Part shown: piece after piece, positions 31,734 through 39,283 of the stretch
Numbering within the stretch: the first letter of the stretch is position 1
Layout: each line of letters starts with the position of its first letter
Source: JANQGH01 sp039819285
Lineage (GTDB): Bacteria; Pseudomonadota; Alphaproteobacteria; DSM-16000; Inquilinaceae
Direction: 5' to 3'
Length of the DNA stretch: 39,639 nt
NCBI GenBank assembly: GCA_039819285.1
Contig: JBCBSH010000010.1
Location: forward strand, 1-39,639
The notes under the pieces: model-generated
Seen by the model: the letters and a program-made list of their open reading frames with translations, nothing else
Databases searched by the model: none
What the model was told of the DNA's origin: nothing
Translations under genes and position numbers: made by a program

Positions 31734-32366
31734 ATGATCGACCTGTACACCTGGACCACGCCCAACGGCCGCAAGGTCTCCATCATGCTGGAGGAGGTAG
31801 GGCTGCCTTATCGCGCTCACGCCATCGACATCACCAAGGGCGACCAGTTCGGCGCGGACTTCCTGAAGGTCAGCCCGAACAATAAGATTCCGGCCATGGT
31901 CGATCACGACACGGGCATCGCGCTGATGGAATCGGGCGCGATGCTGATGTATCTGGCCAAAAAGGCCGGTCGCCTCATGTCCGATGACGAGGCGACCTAT
32001 TGGCAGACCATCCAATGGCTCATGTGGCAGATGGGCGGCGTCGGCCCCATGCTTGGCCAGGTTCATCACTTCACCAAATACAATCCCGGCAAGTCGCCTT
32101 ACGCCCAGGACCGCTATCTTACCGAAGGCAAGCGCCTTTACGGCGTCTTGGACAAGCAGCTTGCCGAGACGGAGTATCTGGCCGGCGGTTATTCAATCGC
32201 CGACATCGCCACCTGGCCCTGGATCGCCCGGTTCGATTGGCAGACCATCAATCTCAATGACTATCCGAACGTGAAGCGCTGGTACCTGGCGATCGCCGAC
32301 CGGCCGGCGGTCAAGCGCGGCTTCGACGTGCCGAAGAATGTCCAGGAAATCCCGATGCCGGACTGA
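31734..32366 (+). CDS. Glutathione S-transferase, YfcG/Nu-like
   Basis: 210 residues. The N-terminal thioredoxin fold starts MIDLYTWTTPNGRKVSIMLEEVGLPY; the TPNG motif with its Thr is the hallmark of the YfcG/Ure2p-like (Nu) class, which has disulfide-bond reductase activity with glutathione. NNKIPAMVDHD contains the cis-proline and ALMESGAMLMYL the glutathione gamma-glutamyl site. The C-terminal helical domain ends near PNVKRWYLAIADRPAVKRG. Probably forms a glutathione-linked pair with the upstream VOC protein. Its stop is six bases from the convergent RadC-type gene. Confidence 0.92.
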   Translation: MIDLYTWTTPNGRKVSIMLEEVGLPYRAHAIDITKGDQFGADFLKVSPNNKIPAMVDHDTGIALMESGAMLMYLAKKAGRLMSDDEATYWQTIQWLMWQMGGVGPMLGQVHHFTKYNPGKSPYAQDRYLTEGKRLYGVLDKQLAETEYLAGGYSIADIATWPWIARFDWQTINLNDYPNVKRWYLAIADRPAVKRGFDVPKNVQEIPMPD

Positions 32367-32372
32367 CCGCTC

Positions 32373-33671
32373 TTAAAGAGCCGCCGGCCGTCGCAGATAG
32401 CCGAGTTGGCGCAGGCTTGTGAAGTTGTCGCGGGTCACGATCAGGTGGTCGTGTAGTTTCATGTCGACATGGTCCGCGGCGGACCGCAGTTCCAAAGAGA
32501 ACTGAATATCCGCCGCCGATGGGGTCGCATCGTCGGACGGATGGTTGTGCACCATGACGATGCCCGCGGCATCAAGATTGAGGCCGCGCTTGATCACACT
32601 GCGTGACTCGACAGGCGTGAAGGTTGGGCGGCCGAGCCCCATCTGCTCGTCATGGATCAGCCGCATGCCTTCGTCGACAAACAGCGCGCGAACCACCTCC
32701 ACCGGGCGATAGGCAATGCGCGCCCGACAATAGGTCATCAGGTCATCAAGGTTATCCAGAAGCGGTTTGTTGACCAGATCCAGCCTTAGGATGCGGGCCG
32801 CCATCTCGGCCGCCGCCTTTAGCTGGGCGATCGTGCCGGGTGTGAGGTCGCCGACCTCTTTCAGGCGCTCGGGGTTTGCGTTGACCACTTCGGCCAAATT
32901 GCCAAACGCGGCGATCAACTGCGTCGAGGTCGCGCGCGGATCGATCCTGGGGGATACCTGAAGCAGGAATTGCTCCAACAGTTCGACATCGTCCCGATCG
33001 CTGAATTCCAGCAAGGAGAAATGGTCGAACCGCTGACCATGGGTGTTCGCGCGGCCGTTCATCGCGGGCGCGATCGAGACGGTTTTGAAGTGGTAAGGCG
33101 GCACCTGCCGGTCCACCGCGCATTCCTGCAGGCGCACGACGGTCATCAGATGTGTGCAGCGCTTCTCGCCGGGCATCCCGAGCGGCAGGATCAGACGCGC
33201 AAACCGGCGCGGAACACCGCCGGTGCCAAGCGAAATCTCCATGAAACTGCAGCGTCGCAGCATTGCCGACGTGGCGTAATCGGCCAGCAAGGCCTCCGCC
33301 ATGATCGGGTCGGGATAATCACGGACCAGACTGCCGGTCAGCCTGTCGCCCGTCAGCCGCGTCTTCGGGTCAAACTTCATGAACGCGAACGATTCCGGAT
33401 CCCGGCCGCGAACATCAATCAGGTGCTTCTGCAGCCCGTCATCGTCCGATGTGAGCACCTGTATCAGGTCATCTGCCGATGGCAAGTGGTCGGGGCCCCC
33501 CGCGGCCAACCATCGGGTGTAAACGGCCGCGAAGTCCGGCAGGTTGTCCATCGCGTCAAGGCTGTATTCCTCGCGCCGCAGCAACGTGTTTCCGTTGGCG
33601 GCAACCCGCTCGCTGAAGCCGACCAGATAGCGGCTGACCAGCGGTCGAGGGATTGGACGTAGCAGAAGCAA
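32373..33671 (-). CDS. RadC/JAB metalloprotease-like protein with an N-terminal PAS_5-like sensor domain
   Basis: Up to 432 residues. Residues 218-300 and 308-428 are a RadC (UPF0758) module: DDVELLEQFLLQVSPRIDPRA, a helix-hairpin-helix (RLKEVGDLTPGTIAQLKAA), then the MPN/JAB site with Glu325, VHNHPSDDATPSAAD (His375, His377, Asp388), all metal ligands kept. Residues about 46-182 are not RadC: YTRWLAAGGPDHLPSADDL, LTGSLVRDYPDP and RFARLILPLG match the alphaproteobacterial PAS_5-type pattern. Standard RadC is about 220 residues, so this is a fusion. Start is unclear: TTG at 33671 directly follows an in-frame stop, and ATG at 33551 gives 392 residues and still covers the PAS part. RadC's own biochemical role is unsettled. 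Confidence 0.85.
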   Translation of the reverse strand: MLLLRPIPRPLVSRYLVGFSERVAANGNTLLRREEYSLDAMDNLPDFAAVYTRWLAAGGPDHLPSADDLIQVLTSDDDGLQKHLIDVRGRDPESFAFMKFDPKTRLTGDRLTGSLVRDYPDPIMAEALLADYATSAMLRRCSFMEISLGTGGVPRRFARLILPLGMPGEKRCTHLMTVVRLQECAVDRQVPPYHFKTVSIAPAMNGRANTHGQRFDHFSLLEFSDRDDVELLEQFLLQVSPRIDPRATSTQLIAAFGNLAEVVNANPERLKEVGDLTPGTIAQLKAAAEMAARILRLDLVNKPLLDNLDDLMTYCRARIAYRPVEVVRALFVDEGMRLIHDEQMGLGRPTFTPVESRSVIKRGLNLDAAGIVMVHNHPSDDATPSAADIQFSLELRSAADHVDMKLHDHLIVTRDNFTSLRQLGYLRRPAAL

Positions 33672-34022
33672 TCTACAATCAACCCTAACTTGAACAACAA
33701 ATGCTAGAAATCAAAGTAAAGAACTGACAGTTTCTGATAATTGTCTGTCTTTGCCCCGATTACTTTGTGAAACTAGGGTCAGTATTTAATCGAATCAACC
33801 AGTTTTGTGTATGTTGGCGAATATCAGAATTCAAATATTACAATAGATGGCAAGTTGCTCGTTTATGTATAGTCAGTGCTCGGAATTCTTCCGACGGGTC
33901 GCGCGGCATCTTCGATCGCCACAGGCGACAGTTGGGAAGGGCGGACGGTCGACGGCGCGCGACGATGTCAGATGGAGAGCGGGAAACCGCTGGCTCGGAT
34001 CACAGCGGCCGCCGCCGACGGG
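33672..34022. other. AT-rich intergenic region upstream of the PAS-RadC gene
   Basis: 351 bases without a credible gene. The first 210 or so are far more AT-rich than the rest of the window, with GACAG-14-CTGTC (33726-33749) as the only dyad I find. The AT bias fits a promoter region for the PAS-RadC gene, but no clean -35/-10 pair or LexA-type GTTC-N7-GTTC box is present. The remainder returns to high GC and carries nothing I can name. Confidence 0.4.
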
Positions 34023-34727
34023 CTACGAGAGCCCAACGACGGGAACCAGTGCGCCGTGAACGGCCTTGGCTTCGGCGGAACACAAGAATGAAATGACGGC
34101 GGCAATGTCCGTTGGCGAGACCCATTTCGACGGGTCCGCGTTCGGCATGGCGGCGCGGTTTTCCGGCGTATCTATGATTGACGGCATCACGCAGTTCACG
34201 TTGACGCCCTTGTCGCGCAACTCCGCGGCCATGGCCTCGGTCACCCGAAGCACGACGGCTTTGGACGCCGTGTAGGCCCCCATTTGGGCGACGCCATGGG
34301 TGGCCGCGTTCGCCCCCACCGTAACGATCTTGCCCGAACCTCGCTCGACCATGCCGGGCGTGACAACCCTGACGACATTCAAGAGGGTCTGTGTGTTAAG
34401 GCCCATCATCCGATCCCATTTTTCGGAGGATGTCGCATAAACCGGCTCGCCAATGTCAAAGCCGCCGGCAGCCGCACACAGGATATCAACACCGCCTGAC
34501 CTGTCGACGAGCGGCTGAATAGCCGTTTCGACCGACGGCCCATCCAACAGATCGACGACCACCTTTGTCAGGTTTGCCCGTTCGTCCGGGAAGGCTCGAT
34601 CGAGCGATTCATGCGACGTGCCGACAACGATCAGGTTGGCGCCTTCGCCCTCAAAGGTTTGTGCGACCGCGCGACCGAGGTTCCCGGCCGCACCCGTGAT
34701 CATCACAGTCTTGTTGTCAAATCGCAT
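34023..34727 (-). CDS. Short-chain dehydrogenase/reductase with altered active site
   Basis: 234 residues. The nucleotide motif is MITGAAGNLGRAVA, the NAG-like stretch is CAAAGG, and the catalytic YTASK (Tyr and Lys) is intact. The residue 13 positions before the Tyr, normally the catalytic Ser, is Ala within IVTVGANAATHGVAQMGAY. Some SDR subfamilies keep a GARAAL-type sequence here, so this is a subfamily trait rather than decay. GAGGGGGCG precedes the ATG at 34727. It is not close to a clear partner gene; the substrate is unknown and reduced or altered catalysis is possible. Confidence 0.87.
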   Translation of the reverse strand: MRFDNKTVMITGAAGNLGRAVAQTFEGEGANLIVVGTSHESLDRAFPDERANLTKVVVDLLDGPSVETAIQPLVDRSGGVDILCAAAGGFDIGEPVYATSSEKWDRMMGLNTQTLLNVVRVVTPGMVERGSGKIVTVGANAATHGVAQMGAYTASKAVVLRVTEAMAAELRDKGVNVNCVMPSIIDTPENRAAMPNADPSKWVSPTDIAAVISFLCSAEAKAVHGALVPVVGLS

Positions 34728-34844
34728 CGAGATCGCCCCCTCGTTCGACCTGGCCCACGCTTGGCGCGTTTGTCAGAAGCCTATCCTAATGCCAAGGCGG
34801 ACGCTCGTCATGAAGCTTTAGAGGCTCAGCCGGGCCCGCCGCTG

Positions 34845-34860
34845 GTCGACGTGCGTCGAC
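34845..34860 (-). terminator. Small hairpin after the Yip1-type gene
   Basis: GTCGAC-4-GTCGAC lies ten bases beyond the stop of the Yip1-type gene on the minus strand. There is no T tract, so termination is only a possibility. Confidence 0.25.
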
Positions 34861-34870
34861 AATAAACCGT

Positions 34871-35455
34871 CTAGCCCGGCATTTGGACGTCAACGCCAAA
34901 GATGCCGCCCAGCAGCGCCAACAGGATGGCGCCGGCAAGCAAGTTCACGCCGATCAGGGCCAAGACCATCAGGCCGCGCCGCTCGTCCGGGATGCCCAGG
35001 CAAATCGGTGAACCGCGGAAGACGAGAACAAAGGTGTAGACAAAGGCTGCAATCACCAGCAGCCAGCCGAGCACCGGAAAGGGCGCAACCGCCTCGGCCA
35101 GGAACATCGGCGTCGTGGCTAGCCCGATCAGCACGAAGCCGGCATCCAAATCGCCCCGGCCGCCCCAGGCCGCCGATAGCCGCGCCGCGACATAGGCCAT
35201 GGCAAAGACCAGGACGATGTTGGTGACCAGGCGGAGCACGATGATCAGCAACATAATGTCGAACGGCGATACGGTCGCCGGCAGAAACACGAGTTGCATC
35301 AGCGCCGACACCACGGTGCTGCCGATAATCAGCGGAAAGACGTGCTCGCGCGCCACTACGCTCCATGGCGGTGTTGGCTGGCCATCGCTTTTGAAGGTCG
35401 CGTCGGGCTGCATGAGGATGCCGCGCACGCGGTTTCGGAATGCCGTGACGTCCAT
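34871..35455 (-). CDS. Yip1-family membrane protein
   Basis: 194 residues. The N-terminal soluble stretch RVRGILMQPDATFKSD is typical of bacterial Yip1-domain proteins. About five membrane segments follow: around residues 39-58, 66-90, 102-118, 125-146 and 160-187. Bacterial members have no settled function. The ATG at 35455 follows a purine-rich AAGAAGATA stretch. It is divergent from the RNA methyltransferase gene across 139 bases that must hold both promoters. Confidence 0.85.
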   Translation of the reverse strand: MDVTAFRNRVRGILMQPDATFKSDGQPTPPWSVVAREHVFPLIIGSTVVSALMQLVFLPATVSPFDIMLLIIVLRLVTNIVLVFAMAYVAARLSAAWGGRGDLDAGFVLIGLATTPMFLAEAVAPFPVLGWLLVIAAFVYTFVLVFRGSPICLGIPDERRGLMVLALIGVNLLAGAILLALLGGIFGVDVQMPG

Positions 35456-35594
35456 TATCTTCTTGTTCTCGCTACCATCCGCGCTTGTGTCTCGGACCCC
35501 AAAACTCGCCTGCCGTTCTCTAGATAGGGGCTATTTCGCTTGTGTCGAGCGGCCGGCTTGCAGTTGGTCAACTGCGCATGGCAGACCATGACGT

Positions 35595-36899
35595 ATGGCC
35601 CATCCGCGAAAACCTGCTCGAAAGCGCCGCCGCCTTGGGCTGGCGGAACTGAAGATAGACCGGCTGGGCCGCTATGGCGATGGCTTAGCCGTCCGTCAGG
35701 GGCAAGAAGTCTACATTCCGTTCGCGCTGCCGGGCGAGCGCGTTGAGGCCGAGCTGGAAGAGGACCGCGATCGGCTTCGCGCAACGGTGCTTAAGGTCGT
35801 TTCGCCGAGTTCCGACAGGGTGGCGCCGGTATGTGAGCATTTTGGGGCCTGCGGCGGCTGCCAAATGCAGCACATGTCCGATCCCGCGTATCTGGCCTGG
35901 AAGCGCGGCCTGGTTGTCGAACCGCTACACCACGCCGGGGTTGAGCCCGGCCGCATCGATGACGTTGTTGCCGTTCGGCAGGGCACCAGGCGCCGCGCAA
36001 CAGTGGCGGCGCGTCGCACGGCGAAGGGTGTCGTTCTGGGTTTCAACGCGTTCCGATCGGTGCGGATCGTGACCATCGGCCAATGCCCGGTTTCGCGGCC
36101 GGAAATTGGGGGTCTGTTCACGCCGCTCCGCGACCTGTTGTCCCGACTGCCGATTGGGGACCGAACGGTCGATGTCACGGTCTCGCTGTTGGATGATGGT
36201 CTCGACGTTGTCTTGACCGGTGTCGAAGAACCAGACCTTGCCCAGCTTGAACTGCTTGCCGACTTCGCTGAATGTCACGACTTGGCACGGCTGTCCTGGC
36301 GACCGATGCCCCGCGATCGCGCGGAACCAATCGCGCATCGCCGCTGCGGCGTGCTGCGGATGGGCGAGGCGCTTGTGGTGCTGCCTCCGGGCGGCTTTTG
36401 TCAGGCCAGTGCGGAGGGTGAGGCGGCCTTGGCCGATCTGGTTCTCGATGCGGCCGGTTCGAGTGGTCCGGTCATTGACTTGTTCTGCGGCGTGGGAACG
36501 TTCGGTTTGCGTCTTGCGTCGCTTGGTTTCCAGGTAACCGGCTTCGATGGCGATGCCCTCGCGGTTGCCGCCTTCAAAGCGGCGGCGCGACACCTTGGCG
36601 GTGGCGAGAACACCGAGGCCTTTGTTCGCAATCTCTTTCGCGACCCCTTGTCGCCCGCTGAACTGAACGCGTTTCGGGCTGCGGTTTTCGATCCGCCGAG
36701 GGCAGGCGCCCAGGCCCAGGCGGCTGAGTTGGCGACGTCGGATGTGCCGGTGGTCATCGGCGTATCGTGCGATCCGATGACCTTCGCGCGCGATGCGCGG
36801 TTGCTGGTCGATGGCGGCTATCGGCTTGACCGCGTGACTCCGGTCGACCAGTTCGTGTGGTCGCGGCATGTCGAACTCGTTGGCGTCTTTCGACGTTAG
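35595..36899 (+). CDS. Fe-S RNA (uracil-5)-methyltransferase, RlmD/TrmA superfamily
   Basis: 434 residues. A TRAM-like domain (about residues 15-70) is followed by a four-cysteine iron-sulfur site: Cys80, Cys86, Cys89 and Cys164 (CEHFGACGGC and IGQCP), spaced as in RlmD. The SAM-binding motif is VIDLFCGVGTFGL, the DPPRAG motif follows, and VSCDPMTFARDARLL supplies the catalytic cysteine. The final HVELVGVF contains the catalytic Glu. It methylates C5 of a specific uridine, most likely in 23S rRNA; whether position 1939, 747 or a tRNA is used cannot be told. The stop overlaps the convergent ParA-like gene by four bases. Confidence 0.93.
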   Translation: MAHPRKPARKRRRLGLAELKIDRLGRYGDGLAVRQGQEVYIPFALPGERVEAELEEDRDRLRATVLKVVSPSSDRVAPVCEHFGACGGCQMQHMSDPAYLAWKRGLVVEPLHHAGVEPGRIDDVVAVRQGTRRRATVAARRTAKGVVLGFNAFRSVRIVTIGQCPVSRPEIGGLFTPLRDLLSRLPIGDRTVDVTVSLLDDGLDVVLTGVEEPDLAQLELLADFAECHDLARLSWRPMPRDRAEPIAHRRCGVLRMGEALVVLPPGGFCQASAEGEAALADLVLDAAGSSGPVIDLFCGVGTFGLRLASLGFQVTGFDGDALAVAAFKAAARHLGGGENTEAFVRNLFRDPLSPAELNAFRAAVFDPPRAGAQAQAAELATSDVPVVIGVSCDPMTFARDARLLVDGGYRLDRVTPVDQFVWSRHVELVGVFRR

Positions 36900-37522
36900 C
36901 GCGACCGTTCGATCGCGGCGATCAGCGGGTCCCAGTCTTCGGCCAGGGCGGCGGCGCGTTTGGTCGTCAGGTCGAACAGCGATCGGCCGTCGGCCGCCAG
37001 TTCCGCGTAGATCGCGCTCTCACGCAGGCGGGCGGCCACGAAATGACCTTGGTTCGCCAGAAAGGATTCCAGCCTGGCGCCAGCGCGGGTCCGCGGCCGC
37101 ATCCTGTTGCCAACGATCGCGACGCCCGTCCTTTCCTTGCGGATCGGTTTCAGGGCGTCAATGCGCTTCAAGAACCTGGCCGTGGCGGCCTCGTCAAAGG
37201 TCGATGGCAGTACGGGCACGATGACGATGTCTGCCGCGCGGATGAGGTCCTCGACCTTACTTGTACGCATCGCCGCCGGGGCATCGATCACCAGCCGATC
37301 GCATCGCTTCGGCGGTTTGCCGATCGACTTGGTCCAGTCCTGACCGTCGATCTTGATGTCGTGTTTCGGCCTGCGCTTCAGCCAGCCGATCGCGCTGCGT
37401 TGCCGGTCGGTGTCGGCCAGCGCCGTATGCAGGCCGCCATTTGCGAAGGCGGCCGCCAGGTGGGTCGCAATGGTGGTCTTGCCGCAGCCGCCTTTTCTGT
37501 TGGCCACCAAAATGGTCAGCAT
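36896..37522 (-). CDS. ParA/MinD-like ATPase
   Basis: 208 residues from the ATG at 37522; the frame is open far upstream, but only inside the CHAD gene. It has the deviant Walker A KGGCGKTT, the DTDRQRSAIGW stretch (usually DxDPQ; here Arg replaces Pro), CDRLVIDAPA (Walker A-prime region) and VPVLPSTFDEAA. It is shorter than chromosomal ParA or MipZ and has no ParB or parS near it, so it is probably an orphan positioning ATPase. It follows the CYTH-CHAD gene by 29 bases as one operon. Confidence 0.9.
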   Translation of the reverse strand: MLTILVANRKGGCGKTTIATHLAAAFANGGLHTALADTDRQRSAIGWLKRRPKHDIKIDGQDWTKSIGKPPKRCDRLVIDAPAAMRTSKVEDLIRAADIVIVPVLPSTFDEAATARFLKRIDALKPIRKERTGVAIVGNRMRPRTRAGARLESFLANQGHFVAARLRESAIYAELAADGRSLFDLTTKRAAALAEDWDPLIAAIERSR

Positions 37523-37551
37523 CGGCGTGTCTCGTCTACTAGCTTCGCGTC

Positions 37552-39120
37552 TCAGACATGCCAGAACGGCTTGGCATTCTTGAAAGCCGCCCATTCGGCG
37601 TTGGTACGCGTTGACAGATCGACCATCGCGTGGGCGTGCCAGCCGGCGACCAGGCCGACCGCGCGCTGCAGCTTGGCGTCCGCGCCATCGGCCCCGAGAT
37701 GGCTCAAAGCGGCTTCCGTCATCGCCTGATCTTGCAGATGACCGAGCAGGGATTGCAGGCGCTTCAGGTGCTTGAAGAACAGCTTCGTGGCTGGCGACGG
37801 ATACAGCGGTGCGCAGAAATCGACGGCATAGCGCAGCTTTTTCATGGCGATCCGCACCTCGTGGCGCGCGTCCGCCGGCAGATTGGCGAAACCGCGCCCG
37901 CGTTTCAGGACCGCGCGCAAACGCCTTTGCAGCAGTTGGTCGGCCAAATCGACCATCGGCCGGTCCAGCCATTCGACTGTCGGGCTGTAGGGCTGCTGGC
38001 GCCAGCCTCGCAGGGCGATCCAGTGGCCCATGCTCAACGCCATCTCGGTTGCTTCGGGTCCGTCGAGGGCTGTACGGGCCTGTTCGTATCCGTCCTGCCG
38101 CCAAGCCTCCGCGGCCTGCTTCAACGCTGCCAACGAGGTTTCCTGCGGCATTGCTGTCGCCACCGGCCCCAGCATCTCGTCGATGAACACATCGGCGTCG
38201 CGCGCCGGCCCCATCGCGTTTCCAAGCGCGCGCAATCGATGCTTCAGGGGCTCGATTTCCGCCGCGCCTATGACCGGTCGGAAGAGCTGGAGGGCGGAAC
38301 GCAGCCGGCGCAAGGCCACACGCGCCTGATGAATGCCCTCCGGATCGCTGCCCTCCCGCACCGCCGGCAGGTTCTCCGTCCAATGGGTCAGGCAATTGCC
38401 AAGGATCAAGGCCAATCCGTCATCGACCGTGACGTCGCCTGGCAGGTCGATCGAAGATTGGAATTTCGGCTGCGGCGCGCTGCCATTGGCCAGAGCCTCA
38501 CCCCTGGCCGCCTTCGACCGTGGGTCGATGCTCAGCGTGTGGCGGCGATTCAGGGCCAGGGCCAGCTCATAGAGTGGGTCCACGTCTCCGGCCAACAGCT
38601 CAAGTTCCACCTCATGGAGGGGCTGTCGCCGCCGCCCCGCGACGACCTCACCATCGTCCAGCGCGACCTCGATCCGCGCGCCGCGGAAATCGAGTGTGCG
38701 GATGGTGCGGCGAACGCGCGTACCGAAGACCGCCTGCAATTCTTGCGGACGGACCAGCCCGATCAGGCCGATGACGCTGTGGTCGTCGATCGCTGAAAGG
38801 TCGGGCTTCGGCCCGTCGATCGGCCATTCCCACTCGCTTCTGGTGCTCAGGCCGCCGGCGCTGCCTTTGCCCGCTGTCTTGATCGTCTGCACATAGCGGC
38901 GGCCAATCTTCCGAACCCGCAGTGTGATGCCGCGGGCCGTCAGCCGTCGGTCCCTGGTGTCGAAATAGGTCGAGTCCAGACGACGCACCAAGGACCCGCC
39001 GTCGAGTTCGGGCGCGTCGCTTAGTGCCGCCAGCCCGTCGGCATCGGTGGCCAGCTTCAGCTCGATCTCAACCGGCGCCGACAGTCCTGCCGGCGTCAGC
39101 GATTCTGGGTCATCTGACAT
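37552..39120 (-). CDS. CYTH-CHAD two-domain protein
   Basis: 522 residues from the ATG at 39120. The CYTH domain (about residues 15-215) has VEIELKLA (ExExK), with further acidic and basic strand residues for triphosphate and metal binding. The CHAD domain (about 240-515) is helical with conserved histidines and basic residues: EGIHQARVALRRLRSALQLF and HEVRIAMKKLRYAVDF. CHAD domains bind polyphosphate and CYTH enzymes cleave triphosphates, so a role at polyphosphate granules or as a polyphosphatase is likely. A frame extension to 39186 is possible but unconserved. The start codon lies at the edge of a 19-base perfect dyad. Confidence 0.92.
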   Translation of the reverse strand: MSDDPESLTPAGLSAPVEIELKLATDADGLAALSDAPELDGGSLVRRLDSTYFDTRDRRLTARGITLRVRKIGRRYVQTIKTAGKGSAGGLSTRSEWEWPIDGPKPDLSAIDDHSVIGLIGLVRPQELQAVFGTRVRRTIRTLDFRGARIEVALDDGEVVAGRRRQPLHEVELELLAGDVDPLYELALALNRRHTLSIDPRSKAARGEALANGSAPQPKFQSSIDLPGDVTVDDGLALILGNCLTHWTENLPAVREGSDPEGIHQARVALRRLRSALQLFRPVIGAAEIEPLKHRLRALGNAMGPARDADVFIDEMLGPVATAMPQETSLAALKQAAEAWRQDGYEQARTALDGPEATEMALSMGHWIALRGWRQQPYSPTVEWLDRPMVDLADQLLQRRLRAVLKRGRGFANLPADARHEVRIAMKKLRYAVDFCAPLYPSPATKLFFKHLKRLQSLLGHLQDQAMTEAALSHLGADGADAKLQRAVGLVAGWHAHAMVDLSTRTNAEWAAFKNAKPFWHV

Positions 39121-39137
39121 GCGCACACAGTGCGCAT
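39119..39137 (-). promoter_or_regulatory. Perfect dyad across the CYTH-CHAD translation start
   Basis: ATGCGCAC-3-GTGCGCAT (8-3-8, perfect) includes two bases of the start codon at 39120. In mRNA it would fold over the initiation region; as DNA it could be an operator. A GGAAGAG motif sits upstream of the dyad, five bases before another ATG (39137) that opens a 13-codon overlapping frame. Confidence 0.45.
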
Positions 39138-39283
39138 TTTGCTCTTCCGATGTCAACCTGGCCCGCCCCGCCCAAAGACTGCGCATTCGCGCTTAACCAA
39201 CCATAGGACGAAAAACTATTTCTGTGCCGAATTCCTTCAATGGTCTGCGGCTTTCGTCCCGGTCGCGGCTGACCGACCACACC

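Noticed and set aside
33672..33720. LexA (SOS) box upstream of the PAS-RadC gene
   Set aside because: I looked for GTTC-N7-GTTC and GAAC-N7-GAAC because RadC was once linked to repair; only single half sites are present.
37523..38395. Upstream extension of the ParA-like frame to 499 residues
   Set aside because: The extension lies inside the CYTH-CHAD gene in another frame, is Arg/Gly-rich, and ParA folds begin at the ATG at 37522.
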